Assembly (NCBI RefSeq): GCF_021155765.1
Contig: NC_060106.1
Coordinates: 14,534,031-14,598,030, forward strand
DNA: 64,000 nucleotides
Source of the DNA: Diprion similis
Lineage: Eukaryota > Arthropoda > Insecta > Hymenoptera > Diprionidae
Reading direction: 5' to 3'
This document shows positions 62,901 to 64,000 of the stretch, piece after piece; the first letter of the stretch is position 1, and each line of letters starts with the position of its first letter. The notes beneath the pieces are model-generated. The model was not told the origin of the DNA and made no database searches. It worked only from the letters and a program-made list of their open reading frames with translations. A program made the translations under genes and the position numbers.

Positions 62901-64000
62901 TGGTTTTGACGATAATTTAACTTTTGATGTAAATTTGGAAACAGGCTTCGAATGAAATTTTGGTCGCGGAACTGGGGAACTCTTGAGGGCAGAATTTGAT
63001 GGTTTATGTGAGGTTTCAACGGGCTTAGCAGTTTTTGTAGCATCGATTGATAATTTGAAATTAGAAATCGATTTGGGGAGCTGGTCGTAACTTTTGGACT
63101 TAGTAATCTTGATTTCACTCTTCTGATTTCTGTTGTTTGAAGAGTGGAATTCACGGTCAGTCTTCGGAGGATCCAATATGTTTTTTTGCATGTCTACTTT
63201 TCTCAGTTTGTCTTTATCATCCGTAACTTTCTCTGCAGTTTTTGATTGATCATTGTTATAAGTTTTCTTCTCTTTGCTGTTAATTATGGAACCACCTATA
63301 CCCATTGTTTCATCTTGGTTATCCTGGCAAAGAATTTCAATATCTTTATTCGACTTTTCCGTGTCTTTTTCCTTCTCCTTTTCCTTTTCCATTTTCTCCT
63401 GTTCCTGTTTTCTCAAATTCTCATTTGACTTTTCTGCAATCAATTTTGGTATGGCATCAGCGAATAATTCCAACCTAGGTGTAAGACCAACAGTATATAA
63501 TTCGTTCTTGGAATTAACGACTTTTGCATCTTTCTTACTACCATTCGACACCCCGCTATCTACACTTGAATTTCTAGAAAGAACCGAGTCTTTTGCATTA
63601 TTTTCAGACCTTTTGATCCTCTCTGTGCTAGAGTTTCTAGAAAACGTTGCCTCCTTTTTTCCAGACAATTGAGATTGCCTGGACATTTCTCTGCTCGAAC
63701 TGGAATCAGATTCACTTATTTCATGATCAATGTATTTGTTTTCAGTCCCAGGAAGCTCTCTCCTTAAAATCTCAGATATCTCTTTCTCAGGAAAAGCAGG
63801 ACTTTTTAAACTGGCCAGTTCAATTTCAATTCTAGATTTTTCTAGTATTAGAGCCCCTGGTTTAAGTGGTAAATTGAGAACAGAAGTACTCTTCAAATTC
63901 GAATGATTTGTTGTGGTCTCCTGTTCTTTTTTATCGTTCTGTCCTTGTAAGATTTTCAAAAAATGGGAAAAATCTTCTTGCCCGAAGCTTGAGCTACTAG
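59979..64000 (-). CDS. Cep162: CEP162-like centriole/cilium coiled-coil protein, 3' part
   Basis: A partial gene running off the right edge. Exons on the minus strand: >64000-62714, 62632-62361, 62184-60628, 60504-60343 and 60203-59979. They give 1166 in-frame residues to the TGA. The visible N-terminal part is low-complexity, rich in Ser, Lys and Glu, with a run of Lys-Glu repeats. From about residue 420 it is nearly continuous coiled coil. The block RKNPDSVSALILTANSE matches a landmark of vertebrate CEP162/KIAA1009, as does the C-terminal series GESKVVKLQ, HLKQQIEKL and LQDKITILQQRHESRE. Known role: CEP162 sits at the distal centriole, binds microtubules and recruits transition-zone proteins. 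In insects it should matter in ciliated sensory neurons and sperm. One donor (GTCTGT after 60628) is unusual. The start codon is outside the window. Confidence 0.82.

Overview
The window is insect nuclear DNA, most likely hymenopteran. It has long AT-rich introns, spliced genes with GT-AG borders, a CCHamide-type neuropeptide receptor, an insect-style DOMON/copper monooxygenase and a CpG-rich background. The order is my inference; no marker in the window fixes the species. Exons were assigned by eye from reading frame, splice sites and family motifs, and every exon chain given below closes in frame.

Layout. 1-7.5 kb: no gene I can support. 7.6-16.2 kb (+): a six-exon CCHamide receptor of 424 residues. 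Its last intron holds a long inverted-repeat element and a possible alternative last exon. 16.2-20.1 kb: nothing convincing. 20.1-21.5 kb (+): a small five-exon gene for a 213-residue coiled-coil protein that no long ORF reveals. 21.5-33 kb: apparently intergenic, with simple repeats and a second inverted-repeat element. 33-53.6 kb (+): a ten-coding-exon MOXD1/dopamine beta-monooxygenase-like gene (olf413 type, 998 residues), with a recognisable promoter, upstream ORFs, a 12.6 kb intron that splits the DOMON domain, and all five expected copper ligands. 54.8-57.8 kb (+): an arginine-rich, degenerate-repeat protein with hydrophobic segments at both ends, family unknown. 60.0-64.0 kb (-): the 3' part of a CEP162-like centriole/cilium coiled-coil gene that runs off the right edge.

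The genes do not form an operon or an obvious joint pathway. The receptor belongs to peptide signalling in gut and brain, the monooxygenase acts in the secretory pathway or at the cell surface, and CEP162 acts in cilium assembly. The least understood parts, and the best candidates for something undescribed, are the Arg-rich repeat protein, the small coiled-coil gene, and the acidic furin-flanked pro-region of the monooxygenase.
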